Shown here: piece after piece, positions 16,770 to 25,416 of the stretch | How the letters are laid out: every line of letters starts with the position of its first letter | Position numbering within the stretch: the stretch's first letter is position 1 | Source of the DNA: Actinomadura macra NBRC 14102 | GTDB lineage: Bacteria > Actinomycetota > Actinomycetes > Streptosporangiales > Streptosporangiaceae | Reading direction: 5' to 3' | NCBI RefSeq assembly: GCF_001552215.1 | Contig: NZ_BCQT01000023.1 | Location: forward strand, 62,001 to 126,000 | DNA: 64,000 nucleotides | Program-made: the position numbers and the translations under genes | Notes under the pieces: generated by a model | Databases searched by the model: none | Told to the model about the DNA's origin: nothing | What the model saw: the letters and a program-made list of their open reading frames with translations, nothing else

Positions 16770-17711
16770 ATGAAACCGCGCCACGTCCTGCTGGCCACCT
16801 TGATCGCCGCGCTCTGGGGATTCAACTTCGTCCCCATCAAGGTGGCCCTGGACGACTTCTCCCCGCTGCTGCTCGCCGCGCTCCGGTTCACGGCGGCGGC
16901 GCTGCCCGCGGTGTTCTTCGTCCGGCGGCCGGCCGTCCCGGCACGGTGGCTGGCGCTGATCGGCATCCCGCTCGGGGTGGGACAGTTCGCGCTGCTGTTC
17001 ATCGGGATGCGGATGGGGATGCCGGCGGGGCTGGCGTCGGTGGTCCTCCAGGTCCAGGCGATCTTCACGGCGCTGTTCGCGGCGCTGCTGCTGCGCGAGC
17101 GGCCGGGCCCGCGGCAGATCGCGGGCATGATCGTGGCGTTCGCGGGGGTCGCGCTGCTCGGCGCGGCGCAGGCGGAGGGCGGAAGCCCGGTCCTGGCGTT
17201 CCTGCTGTGCCTCGCCGGAGCGGCGAGCTGGGGGCTGTCGAACGTCGGCATGCGGCGGATGAACCAGGAGGCGCGGGAGCCGGTCGATGCGTTCGGGTTC
17301 ATGGTGTGGCTGTCACTGGTGCCGCCCATCCCGTTGTTCGCCCTGTCGCTGATCTTCGAGGGGCCCGGCGCGGTGCCGGACGCGGTCCGGCACGTCTCCC
17401 TCGCCGGCGTCGCCTCCCTGGCGTTCATCGCCTACGTCTCCACGCTCTTCGGCTTCGGCGCATGGGGCTGGCTGATGCGCCGCTACGAGGCCAGCACGGT
17501 CGCGATGTACTCGCTGCTCGTCCCGCCGTTCGGGCTCGTCTCCGCCGCCGTGTTCCTCGACGAGCAGGTGACCGGGACGCGGCTGCTCGGCGCGGCGCTG
17601 ATCATCTCCGGGGTCGCCGCGGGGAGTGTGCGGCTGCGGCGGACCCGTCCGTCCGCCGATGTCGCCCTCTCCCCGGCACCCCCCATCACCGAACCCGTCC
17701 AGACGAGGTGA
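16770..17711 (+). CDS. EamA/DMT family transporter
   Basis: Inner-membrane metabolite exporter of 313 residues with ten hydrophobic helices in two EamA halves; each half begins with the typical LLATLIAALWGFNFVPIKVAL-like or LLCLAGAASWGLSNVGMRRM-like segment. MDR-style drug/metabolite transporters of this size export amino acids or derivatives. It is followed after five bases by the dapA-like gene in one transcription unit and controlled probably by the divergent LysR gene. Confidence 0.9.
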   Translation: MKPRHVLLATLIAALWGFNFVPIKVALDDFSPLLLAALRFTAAALPAVFFVRRPAVPARWLALIGIPLGVGQFALLFIGMRMGMPAGLASVVLQVQAIFTALFAALLLRERPGPRQIAGMIVAFAGVALLGAAQAEGGSPVLAFLLCLAGAASWGLSNVGMRRMNQEAREPVDAFGFMVWLSLVPPIPLFALSLIFEGPGAVPDAVRHVSLAGVASLAFIAYVSTLFGFGAWGWLMRRYEASTVAMYSLLVPPFGLVSAAVFLDEQVTGTRLLGAALIISGVAAGSVRLRRTRPSADVALSPAPPITEPVQTR

Positions 17712-17716
17712 GAACC

Positions 17717-18589
17717 ATGCACGGAATCCACGCGTCGCTCGTGACGCCGTTCACCCGCTCGGGCGAGGTGGACGCCAAGTCCCTCGAACGGCTCGCCGTC
17801 CACTGCCTGGACGGCGGCGCGTCCGGGCTGGTCGCGCTCGGCACGACCGGCGAGGCCCCGATGCTGAGCCCGGCCGAGCAGCGGACGGTCCTGGAGGTGT
17901 GCCGCGCCGTCTCCATCCAGCACGGGACGCCGCTGATCGTCGGTGCCGGGACGGTGGGCACCGAAGACTCGATCCAGCAGGCCCGCGAGCGCGCTCCGCT
18001 GGCGGACGCGCTGCTCGTCGTCGTCCCGTACTACCTGCGCCCGTCGGACGAGGGCGTCCTCGACCACTTCGCCGCCATCGGCTCCGCCGTGGACGTCCCG
18101 ATCCTCCCGTACGACATCCCCTACCGGACGGGCAAGCACCTGAACGCCGAGACCCTCCTGCGGCTGCTGTCGCTGGACTCCGTCGCGGGCCTGAAGCACT
18201 GCCCGGGCGGCATCGGCCAGGACACCCTGGCGTTGCTGGCCGCGGGGACGGGCAAGGCGATCCTGTGCGGGGACGACGCCTACACCTACCCGATGATGCA
18301 GCTCGGCGCGTGCGGGGCCATCGCCGCGTCCGCCTGCCTGGCCCCGGAGGCGTACGCGGCGATGGCCGAGGCGTCCCGCAACGGGAACACGGCGCGCGGT
18401 CTGACCTTCCACAACGCCCTGCTCCCGATGGTCGAGGCGCTGTTCAGCGAGCCGTCCCCGGCCGTCCTGAAGGCCTGCCTCGCCGACGCCGGCCTGATCG
18501 ACTCCGCCACCGTCCGCGCACCACTCCACGCCCCGCACCCCACCACCGTCATCAGAGCGCGTAAGAGCCTGCACGGCCTCCCGTGTTAG
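17717..18589 (+). CDS. DapA-like aldolase (4-hydroxy-tetrahydrodipicolinate synthase family)
   Basis: A 290-residue class I aldolase of the DHDPS/NAL family. Key residues are visible: GTTGEAPML (substrate-binding Thr pair), VVVPYYLRP (catalytic Tyr) and GLKHCPGG (Schiff-base Lys). Genuine lysine synthesis is possible, but pairing with an EamA exporter and a LysR regulator suggests a specialised or second copy, so no gene symbol is given. The ATG follows the EamA stop by five bases with GAGGTGAG as ribosome site. Its TAG stop shares bases with the hemL TAA stop on the other strand. Confidence 0.85.
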   Translation: MHGIHASLVTPFTRSGEVDAKSLERLAVHCLDGGASGLVALGTTGEAPMLSPAEQRTVLEVCRAVSIQHGTPLIVGAGTVGTEDSIQQARERAPLADALLVVVPYYLRPSDEGVLDHFAAIGSAVDVPILPYDIPYRTGKHLNAETLLRLLSLDSVAGLKHCPGGIGQDTLALLAAGTGKAILCGDDAYTYPMMQLGACGAIAASACLAPEAYAAMAEASRNGNTARGLTFHNALLPMVEALFSEPSPAVLKACLADAGLIDSATVRAPLHAPHPTTVIRARKSLHGLPC

Positions 18590-19878
18590 GACGCGGCGGC
18601 CGCCGCGCGGGCCGCGTGCGGGAGGGCGTCCAGGATGCGGTCGAGGGCGGCGTCGTCGTGCGCGGCCGACAGGAACCACACCTCGTACGCCGAGGGCGGG
18701 AGGTAGATCCCGCGGTCGAGCGCCGCGTGGAAGAACGCCGCGTACGCCTTGGAGTTCTGGCGCTGCGCCGCGGCGAAGTCGCCCACGGGTTCGGGGGTGA
18801 AGAAGATCGAGAACAGGTTCCCCGCGTTCTGGACCTGGTGCGGGACGCCCGCCTCGGTGAGCGCGTCGGAGGCCGCCTTGGACACGATCTGCGCCGACCG
18901 GTCGATGGCCGCGTACACCTCGTCCGTGGCGCCGCGCAGGGTGGCGAGACCGGCGGCGGTGGCGAGCGGGTTCCCCGACAGGGTGCCCGCCTGGTAGACG
19001 GGCCCGGCGGGGGCCAGGTGGTCCATGACGTCGGCGCGGCCGCCGAACGCCGCGGCGGGCAGCCCGCCGCCCATCACCTTGCCGTAGGTCATCAGGTCGC
19101 CCGGCACGCCCTCGATCCCGTACCAGCCGGATCTGGACGCCCGGAACCCGGTGAGCACCTCGTCGATCACCAGGAGCGCGCCGCTGCGCTCGCAGAGCCG
19201 CTTCAGCAGCGCGTTGAAGTCCGGCAGCGGGGGCACCACGCCCATGTTGCACGGCACCGCCTCGGTGATCGCACAGGCGATCTCGTGGCCGTGCTCGTCG
19301 AACGCCAGCCCCAGCGCGGCGACGTCGTTGTACGGCAGGATGATCGTGTCGGCCGTCGTCGCGCCGGTGACGCCGGGGGTATCGGGCAGCCCGAACGTCG
19401 CGACGCCGGAGCCCGCGGCGGCGAGCAGCGAGTCGACATGCCCGTGGTAGCACCCGGCGAACTTCACGATCTTGGCGCGTCCGGTGAACCCGCGAGCGAG
19501 CCGGATCGCCGACATCGTCGCCTCGGTACCGGAGTTGACCAGCCGGACCTTCCCCGCCGGCGTCCGGGAGACGATCTCCTCGGCGAGCTCGACCTCGCCG
19601 GGCGTCGGGGCGCCGTAGGACGTGCCGCGCGCCGCCGCCTCACGCACGGCCTCCACCACGGCGGGATGGGCGTGTCCTAGGATCATCGGACCCCATGAGC
19701 ACACCAGATCGACATACTCGTTGCCGTCGGCGTCGGTCAGATAGGGGCCGCGCGCGGAGGCCATGAAGCGGGGCGTGCCGCCGACGGCCCCGAAGGCCCG
19801 CACCGGCGAGTTCACGCCACCGGGGACGACCCCGCCGGCACGGTCGAACAACTGCTGGGAGCGATCGGTTCCAGTCAC
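18586..19878 (-). CDS. hemL: Glutamate-1-semialdehyde 2,1-aminomutase
   Basis: PLP/PMP enzyme that converts glutamate-1-semialdehyde to 5-aminolevulinate in the C5 haem pathway. It has 430 residues, the normal length. PVRAFGAVGGTPRF, NSGTEATMSAIRLARG and LLVIDEVLTGFR are family blocks, and TYGKVMGGGLPAAAFGG holds the PLP lysine. It is separated from hemA/B/C/D by about 3 kb here. It is convergent with the dapA-like gene (overlapping stops) and divergent from the pseudokinase gene. Confidence 0.96.
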   Translation of the reverse strand: MTGTDRSQQLFDRAGGVVPGGVNSPVRAFGAVGGTPRFMASARGPYLTDADGNEYVDLVCSWGPMILGHAHPAVVEAVREAAARGTSYGAPTPGEVELAEEIVSRTPAGKVRLVNSGTEATMSAIRLARGFTGRAKIVKFAGCYHGHVDSLLAAAGSGVATFGLPDTPGVTGATTADTIILPYNDVAALGLAFDEHGHEIACAITEAVPCNMGVVPPLPDFNALLKRLCERSGALLVIDEVLTGFRASRSGWYGIEGVPGDLMTYGKVMGGGLPAAAFGGRADVMDHLAPAGPVYQAGTLSGNPLATAAGLATLRGATDEVYAAIDRSAQIVSKAASDALTEAGVPHQVQNAGNLFSIFFTPEPVGDFAAAQRQNSKAYAAFFHAALDRGIYLPPSAYEVWFLSAAHDDAALDRILDALPHAARAAAAAS

Positions 19879-19914
19879 GTCCCAATCCTCTCAGTTGCAG
19901 TTCGGCGACTGCCC

Positions 19915-19942
19915 TTGACCTCGCCGGGTACGGGCCGATATT
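19915..19942 (+). promoter_or_regulatory. Candidate sigma-70-type promoter of the pseudokinase gene
   Basis: TTGACC at 19915-19920 and GATATT at 19937-19942 are spaced by 16 bases, in the hemL/pseudokinase divergent gap and about 68 bases before the start. The -35 is close to consensus, the -10 only moderate. Confidence 0.4.
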
Positions 19943-20009
19943 CCACCAAGTACGACATGGCGCCCGGTAGCGGCGCCACCTACTCACCGGCGTCAGCCGA
20001 ATCGGAGGG

Positions 20010-21701
20010 ATGGCTTTCACCGTGGTTGACGGCTGGACGGTACCGGGCTTCACCCACGAGCGGGATCTCGGCGGTGGCGCCTCGGGCCGGGTGGTACTCG
20101 CGGTCGACGACCAGACGAGCACGAAGGTCGCGATCAAGTACCTCGTCGGAGCGCTGCGCGCCGACGAGGCGTTCCTGGCGCGCTTCCGCGCCGCCGCGCG
20201 GAGCCTGTCCCAGCTCGAAGACCCCAACGTGGTGGACTTCTACGACTTCGTGGAGACACCGGACGGCGCCGCGATCGTGATGGAGAGCGTGGCCGGCGTC
20301 GGACTGCGCCGGGTCCTGGCCGTGCAGGGCCCCACCGGCCCGCTCGCGGCACTGTCGATGCTCGGCGGAACGCTCCTCGGGCTGGCCGCCGCGCACGGCC
20401 GCGACATCGTGCACGGCGCCGTCCGTCCGTCGAACGTCCTGGTGGACGCCGAGGGCAACGCCCGGCTCGCCGACTTCGCGACGGCCCCGGCGGGCACCGA
20501 GGCACAGTCGGGGCCGGCATACGCCGCGCCCGAACTCTGGGACGGGGCGCCCGCGAGCGTCTCCACCGACCTGTACGCCGCCACCGCGATCTTCTTCGAG
20601 TGCCTGACCGGACGGCCGCCGTTCACCGGCCGGAACATGGCCAAGCTGCACCGCGAGTCGCCGATCCCGGCCGAGGCGGTCCCAGGACCGCTACGCGCCT
20701 TGATCACGCAGGGGCTGGCCAAGGACCCGGACGAGCGCCCGAAGTCCGCCGCGGACTTCCTCGGCGCCGTCGAGGACGCAGCGGTGTCGGCGTACGGCCC
20801 GTCCTGGGAGGCGCAGGGCCGCGGCCGGCTCACCGAGCTGTCGGCGCAGGCCGCCGCGCGGCCGGAACCGAAGCCGAAACCGGCGCGCACCAGCGGCCGC
20901 AACGTGATCGTCGCGGCCACGCCGGCCGGCGGCGGGTCACGCGGCCGCTGGATGGCCATCGCGGTGGCCGGGCTGGTCGTGGTCGGCGCGGCCGTGGGCG
21001 GCGCCGCCCTGCTCCAGGACGACGGGCAGAAACAGCCGCCGGACCCGACCCCCGCGCAGAGCAGCACGCCGCAGTCCGCGCTCCCCAACGGCGGCGTCGA
21101 TCCGACACCGCTGGTCGCGCGCATCGACCAGGCGACCGCCCGCGCCGCCGGCGCCAAGTTCTCCTTCAGCCGGAAGGGCTGCTGCGGCACCGCGACCGCC
21201 AGGGGCTCGCTCGGAGTGGTCCAGGGCGGCCTGCCCTCGTTCTCGATGACGGTCTCCGGCTCCGGCGCGACCCGCAAGGCGGCCCAGACCGTCCTCGTCC
21301 GCGACGTCGTGTACCTGCGGGCGGGCAAACGGTGGCGGCACTCACCCGCCGGCGGGCGCGGCTACCCGATGCTGGCCGAGCAGGTACGGCAGGGCAGCTC
21401 GGTCTCCAACCTGACCACCTTGCTGAGGTCGGCCACGACGCTCCGCAAGGCGGGCACGGTCTACCAGGGCGAGGCGCCCCTCTCCGCCCTGGCACAGGCC
21501 CCGGGCGTCGGCCTGCTGTACACGGAGATGGCGCGCACCACCGGCACCGACAAGATCAGCTTCGCGGTGCGGCTGGATCGCGGCAACCTCCCGGTCAAGC
21601 TCTGGGTCCGCGCGCAGGACGCCACCAAGAAGCGCACGCAGGTACTGACGGCGTCCTACTCCGGCTGGGGCCGCACGGCCCCGGTCAAGACCCCTCGCTG
21701 A
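20010..21701 (+). CDS. Membrane protein kinase-like protein lacking the catalytic Asp (pseudokinase)
   Basis: A 563-residue protein. Residues 10-260 form a bacterial Ser/Thr kinase fold: glycine loop GGGASGRVVLAV (21-32), VAIK with Lys43, and Asp155 in DFA. The catalytic loop reads HGAVRPSN (135-142): the HRD aspartate is Ala137, the Lys is Arg, and DFG is DFA, so phosphotransfer should be lost or weak. Residues 313-335 are a membrane helix. The 200-residue extracellular part has a CC pair (KGCCGTATARG) and resembles an LppX/LolA-like lipid-binding fold, which is inference. The ATG has GGAGGG just upstream. Confidence 0.85.
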   Translation: MAFTVVDGWTVPGFTHERDLGGGASGRVVLAVDDQTSTKVAIKYLVGALRADEAFLARFRAAARSLSQLEDPNVVDFYDFVETPDGAAIVMESVAGVGLRRVLAVQGPTGPLAALSMLGGTLLGLAAAHGRDIVHGAVRPSNVLVDAEGNARLADFATAPAGTEAQSGPAYAAPELWDGAPASVSTDLYAATAIFFECLTGRPPFTGRNMAKLHRESPIPAEAVPGPLRALITQGLAKDPDERPKSAADFLGAVEDAAVSAYGPSWEAQGRGRLTELSAQAAARPEPKPKPARTSGRNVIVAATPAGGGSRGRWMAIAVAGLVVVGAAVGGAALLQDDGQKQPPDPTPAQSSTPQSALPNGGVDPTPLVARIDQATARAAGAKFSFSRKGCCGTATARGSLGVVQGGLPSFSMTVSGSGATRKAAQTVLVRDVVYLRAGKRWRHSPAGGRGYPMLAEQVRQGSSVSNLTTLLRSATTLRKAGTVYQGEAPLSALAQAPGVGLLYTEMARTTGTDKISFAVRLDRGNLPVKLWVRAQDATKKRTQVLTASYSGWGRTAPVKTPR

Positions 21702-22341
21702 GGGCCTCGCAGCTGTCGGCGAGGACTTCGAGCAGCCGCAGCGGGTCGGGGAGCCCGCCGCCCTCCGGGGCCCGCAGCCAGCTCACGTCCCGCCCGTGCG
21801 GCAGGACGGACGGCGGCGCCACGACGTAGCTGTCGCGGCAGTGCCAGCGCATCCCCGGCGTCTCGGTGACGGTCTCGGGCGAGGTGTCGAGGTGGCAGGA
21901 CCACCACTCGTCCTCGTCGGCGGGCGCCCCGCGCGTGCCGACGAAGAACAGGTGCCGCTCCCCGCCCACGCTCGCGACGGGCCCCACCGGCAGATCGTCC
22001 CGCGCGATCCGCTCCAGCGCCCGCGCGCCCGCCGCCGCGGGAATGTCGAACACGTCGAAGACCCGTCCGGTCGGCAGAATGATGTTGGCCCGCGGCCGCT
22101 CGGCCCACCACCGCTTGATCACCGCCGGATCGACGCTGGCCTCCAGCGCCCACGCAGCGGATACCGGATGCGCCCCGGGGTCAGGACAACCGATCCGGTC
22201 ACACGAGCACGCTCGGTCACCATCGGCGGGCGGATGCGCCCCGGGAAAGCAGGGCCACCCCAGCCCGGCGTACTCCGACGCCGCCGCCGCCATCCGGTCA
22301 CGCGCCGCCCGCTGCCGCCTACTCCCCGAGACCGCCAGCAT
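21685..22341 (-). CDS. Bifunctional primase/polymerase (Prim-Pol) domain protein
   Basis: A 218-residue stand-alone Prim-Pol (AEP) domain protein of a type common on actinomycete chromosomes. It starts AASEYAGLGWPCFPGAHPP, then a cysteine-bearing loop (CSCDRIGCPDPGAHP). FDVFDIPAAAG replaces the canonical metal-binding DxD region and HLFFVG is the following strand. The acidic pair is less clear than in active primases, so activity is uncertain. The ATG is chosen because GGGGGGCGG precedes it. It overlaps the pseudokinase 3' end by 17 bases, convergently. Confidence 0.75.
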   Translation of the reverse strand: MLAVSGSRRQRAARDRMAAAASEYAGLGWPCFPGAHPPADGDRACSCDRIGCPDPGAHPVSAAWALEASVDPAVIKRWWAERPRANIILPTGRVFDVFDIPAAAGARALERIARDDLPVGPVASVGGERHLFFVGTRGAPADEDEWWSCHLDTSPETVTETPGMRWHCRDSYVVAPPSVLPHGRDVSWLRAPEGGGLPDPLRLLEVLADSCEALSEGS

Positions 22342-22553
22342 GTCCGCCCCCCAATATCCCAGGTCGACCGTGGGTTCTTGATAGACGATGATGCCGCCGC
22401 CGCTCTCACCGGCACACGGCAACCCCCTAAAACAACCCTAAGTGACTAGGACCTTGTGATCACTGGAACTATCACCCACCGTCACCAAAACCCCGAATCC
22501 CAACCGACGATCTGAGACCGCCCCCCGGCAGGTTGAGCCTCAACCAACGCTCA

Positions 22554-22710
22554 GTTGAGCCTCAGCCGGCGGTTACGGGACAGGCACGCGGAGCGGGCTC
22601 TGCGAGCGCAGCGGGCATGCCCGGCGCGCCGCGCCCCCGCAGCGAGCGCTAGCGAGTGAGGAGGGGGCGAGCCGCGCAGCCGGGGGGGGTATGGGGGGTC
22701 GCCCCCCCAA
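22554..22710 (-). repeat. Hairpin-rich 3'-end repeat element, copy A (after hemB)
   Basis: About 155 bases that recur inverted in the window at 63821-63972 with high identity by eye. On the minus strand the element begins 22 bases after the hemB stop with a GGGGGG/CCCCCC hairpin (22693-22707). It continues through CACTCGCTAGCGCTCG and GGCGCGCCGGGCATGCCC and ends CCCGTAACCGCCGGCTGAGG. No gene is seen in it, and the region 22342-22732 otherwise holds only the Prim-Pol upstream sequence with a TGATCA palindrome near 22456. Confidence 0.85.
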
Positions 22711-22732
22711 CAAAAACCAGCCCCCCAATAAA

Positions 22733-23713
22733 TCACAGCTTGCGGGCTACCTCGGTGGCCCAGTAGGTGAGGGTCATGTTGGCGCCTGCCCTGCGGATGG
22801 ACAGGAGGGACTCCATGATGGTGCGGTCGCGGTCGATCCAGCCCTTCTCGGCGGCGGCCTCGATCATCGCGTATTCGCCGCTGACCTGGTAGGCGACGAC
22901 GGGGACGTCGACGTTGTCGCGGACGCGGCGGACGATGTCGAGGTAGGCGCCGGCGGGCTTGACCATGACCATGTCGGCGCCCTCGTCAAGGTCGAGGAAG
23001 GCCTCGCGGAGTGCTTCGTCGGTGTTGGCCGGGTCCTGCTGGTAGGCGGAGCGGTCGCCGAACTGAGGCGCGCACTCGGCGGCTTCGCGGAAGGGGCCGT
23101 AGTAGGCGGAGGCGTATTTGACGGAGTAGCCCATGATCGCGATGTCCGGGTAGCCGGCGCCGTCGAGGGCCTCGCGGATCGCCCCGACCTGGCCATCCAT
23201 CATTCCGGAGGGGCCGACGACGGCGGAGCCCGCGGCGGCCTGTGCCACGGCGATGGAGGCGTAGCGCTCCAGTGTGGCGTCGTTGTCGACCTCGCCGGCG
23301 CCGGTGAGGACGCCGCAGTGCCCGTGGTCGGTGTACTCGTCCAGGCACAGGTCCGTCATGACGACGGTGGCGTCGCCGAGGTCGGATGTCAGGTCGCGCA
23401 GGGCGAGTTGGACGATCCCGGCCGGGTCGTCGGCGGCGGAGCCGTTCCCGTCCTTGACGGCAGGGATCCCGAACAGGATGATCCCGCCGACGCCCGCCTC
23501 GGCGGCCTCGTGCGCGGCCTTGCGGAGGCTGTCGCGGGTGTGCTGGAACACCCCCGGCATGGACGTGACGGGCTGCGGCTCGGCGATGCCCTCTTTGACG
23601 AACATCGGAAGCACCAGCTCGGCCGGGCTCAACCGGGTCTCGGCGACCATGCGGCGCAGCGCCGGGGTGCGTCGGAGGCGCCGCGGCCGTGCGACGGGGA
23701 ACTGAGCGGACAT
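22733..23713 (-). CDS. hemB: Porphobilinogen synthase
   Basis: Condenses two 5-aminolevulinate molecules to porphobilinogen. 326 residues. Both active-site lysines are visible in GYSVKYASAYYGPFREAA and VKPAGAYLDIV. The metal motif reads DLCLDEYTDHGHCG: one of the zinc cysteines is Asp, typical of Mg/Asp-type enzymes. The ATG has GGGAGAG upstream. It lies 23 bases after cobA/hemD in the rex-hem operon and is followed by the hairpin repeat that may terminate it. Confidence 0.96.
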   Translation of the reverse strand: MSAQFPVARPRRLRRTPALRRMVAETRLSPAELVLPMFVKEGIAEPQPVTSMPGVFQHTRDSLRKAAHEAAEAGVGGIILFGIPAVKDGNGSAADDPAGIVQLALRDLTSDLGDATVVMTDLCLDEYTDHGHCGVLTGAGEVDNDATLERYASIAVAQAAAGSAVVGPSGMMDGQVGAIREALDGAGYPDIAIMGYSVKYASAYYGPFREAAECAPQFGDRSAYQQDPANTDEALREAFLDLDEGADMVMVKPAGAYLDIVRRVRDNVDVPVVAYQVSGEYAMIEAAAEKGWIDRDRTIMESLLSIRRAGANMTLTYWATEVARKL

Positions 23714-23736
23714 GTCTGTTTCTCTCCCGTGGCTGT

Positions 23737-25416
23737 CTACTTGCGACGACGGGCGCCCCGGCGCATCTGGCTGGGCTTGCGCAGCGGGTCCCCCGCCTCG
23801 ATCTGGGCCGCCCTCCGCTTCGCACCGTACTCGGCCAGAGCCTCCGCGAGGGCCGATACGGACGGTTTGTCCGCCATGACGTCGACGCGCAGCCCGTACT
23901 CCTCGGCCGTCTTGGCGGTCTGCGGGCCGATCACGGCGATGACGGTGACGTTGTGCGGCTTGCCGGCGATCCCGATGAGGTTCTTCACCGTGGAGGACGA
24001 GGTGAACAGCACGGCGTCGAACCCGCCGCCCTTGATCGCCTCGCGGATCGGGGCGGGCGGCGGCGCGGCCCGGACGGTGCGGTAGGCGGTGACGTCCTCG
24101 CATTCCCAGCCGAGTTCGGTCAGCCGGGCGATGAGGGTGTCGGTGGCGATGTCGGCGCGGGGCAGCAGGACCCGGTTGATCGGGTCGAGGTCCTCGTCGT
24201 AGGGCGGCCACACCTCGGCCAGGCCCTCGCTGGACTGCTGTCCGGTCGGGGTGAGGTCGGGCTGGATGCCGAACTCGACCAGCGCCGCGGCGGTCTGCTC
24301 GCCGACCGCGGCGACCTTGAGGCCGGCGAAGGCGCGTGCGTCCAGGCCGTAGTCGACGAACTTCTCGCGGATGGCCTTGACGGCGTTGGTGGAGGTGAAG
24401 ACCACCCATTCGTACCGTCCGGTGACGAGGCCCTTGACGGCGCGGTCCATCTGCTGGGGGGTGCGCGGCGGCTCGACGGAGATCGTCGGGACCTCGTCCG
24501 GGACGGCGCCGTATCCGCGCAGCTGGTCCGACAGGGACGCGGCCTGCTCCTTGGTGCGCGGCACCAGGACGCGCCAGCCGAACAGCGCCTTGGTCTCGAA
24601 CCAGGACAGCTTGTCGCGCCAGCCCACCACGTCGCCGACGATGATCAGCGCGGGGGACTCCATGCCCTTGGTGTCGGCGACCAACCGGTGCAGGGTCGAC
24701 ACGACGGTCTCCTGCTCGGTGGTGGTGCCGAGGCTCGTCATGGCGGCGGGCGTGTTGTCGGGACGCCCCGCGGCGACCAGGCCCTTGACGGTCTCGGGCA
24801 GCGCCCCCTCGGCCCCGAGGATCACCAGAGTGGCGGCGGGGTCGGCGAAGCGGTCCCACTCGACGCCGCCGTGCGAGGCGTCCACGACGCGGACTTCGGT
24901 GTGCTTGGCGTCGGTCAGCGGGATGCCCGCGTAGCCCGGCACGCCGGTCACCGCGGACACGCCGGGCACGACCTCGAACGGGACGCCGGCCTTCGCGAGC
25001 GCGGCGCCCTCGGCGGCCAGGCCGCAGCCGAGGCCCGGGTCGCCCTGGAACAGCCGGACGACCCGCCGTCCCGCCTTGGCGGCGCGGGCGGCGAGCTTGG
25101 CCGGGTCGCCGTCCGCGGAGTCGATGATCTCGACGTCCGGACGGCAGTGGGACAGTATCTCGTCGGGACACAGCGCACGGCCGACGATGACCGTGTCGGC
25201 GCGCTCCAGTTCGGCGGCGGCGCGCAGGGTCAGCAGACCGGGGTCGCCCGGACCCATGCCGACGATGGCGACCGTGCCGGGGTCGGCGGTGCGGCGGGCC
25301 GGGGCGTCGCCCGTCCCCCTGGCGGTACCTGGGGAAGCCCCGGGCGTGGTGGCTTCCGGGATGGATGCCCGGCCGCTGTGGCTCTTGCTCGCGGCGCTCT
25401 GGCTAGCGGGGCTCAA
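23737..25416 (-). CDS. hemD: Fused uroporphyrinogen-III methyltransferase/synthase (CobA-HemD)
   Basis: A 559-residue fusion. Residues about 48-285 are a SUMT/CobA methyltransferase (VAIVGMGPGDPGLLTLRAA, then LFQGDPGLGCG), making precorrin-2 on the sirohaem/cobalamin branch. Residues about 300-540 are uroporphyrinogen-III synthase (HemD), which closes the tetrapyrrole ring (WRVLVPRTKEQAASLSDQL, VVFTSTNAVKAI). The first 45 residues and the last 25 are low-complexity. The TTG start lies inside the end of hemC (14-base overlap) with GGGGGAG 5 bases upstream. Confidence 0.94.
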   Translation of the reverse strand: MSPASQSAASKSHSGRASIPEATTPGASPGTARGTGDAPARRTADPGTVAIVGMGPGDPGLLTLRAAAELERADTVIVGRALCPDEILSHCRPDVEIIDSADGDPAKLAARAAKAGRRVVRLFQGDPGLGCGLAAEGAALAKAGVPFEVVPGVSAVTGVPGYAGIPLTDAKHTEVRVVDASHGGVEWDRFADPAATLVILGAEGALPETVKGLVAAGRPDNTPAAMTSLGTTTEQETVVSTLHRLVADTKGMESPALIIVGDVVGWRDKLSWFETKALFGWRVLVPRTKEQAASLSDQLRGYGAVPDEVPTISVEPPRTPQQMDRAVKGLVTGRYEWVVFTSTNAVKAIREKFVDYGLDARAFAGLKVAAVGEQTAAALVEFGIQPDLTPTGQQSSEGLAEVWPPYDEDLDPINRVLLPRADIATDTLIARLTELGWECEDVTAYRTVRAAPPPAPIREAIKGGGFDAVLFTSSSTVKNLIGIAGKPHNVTVIAVIGPQTAKTAEEYGLRVDVMADKPSVSALAEALAEYGAKRRAAQIEAGDPLRKPSQMRRGARRRK

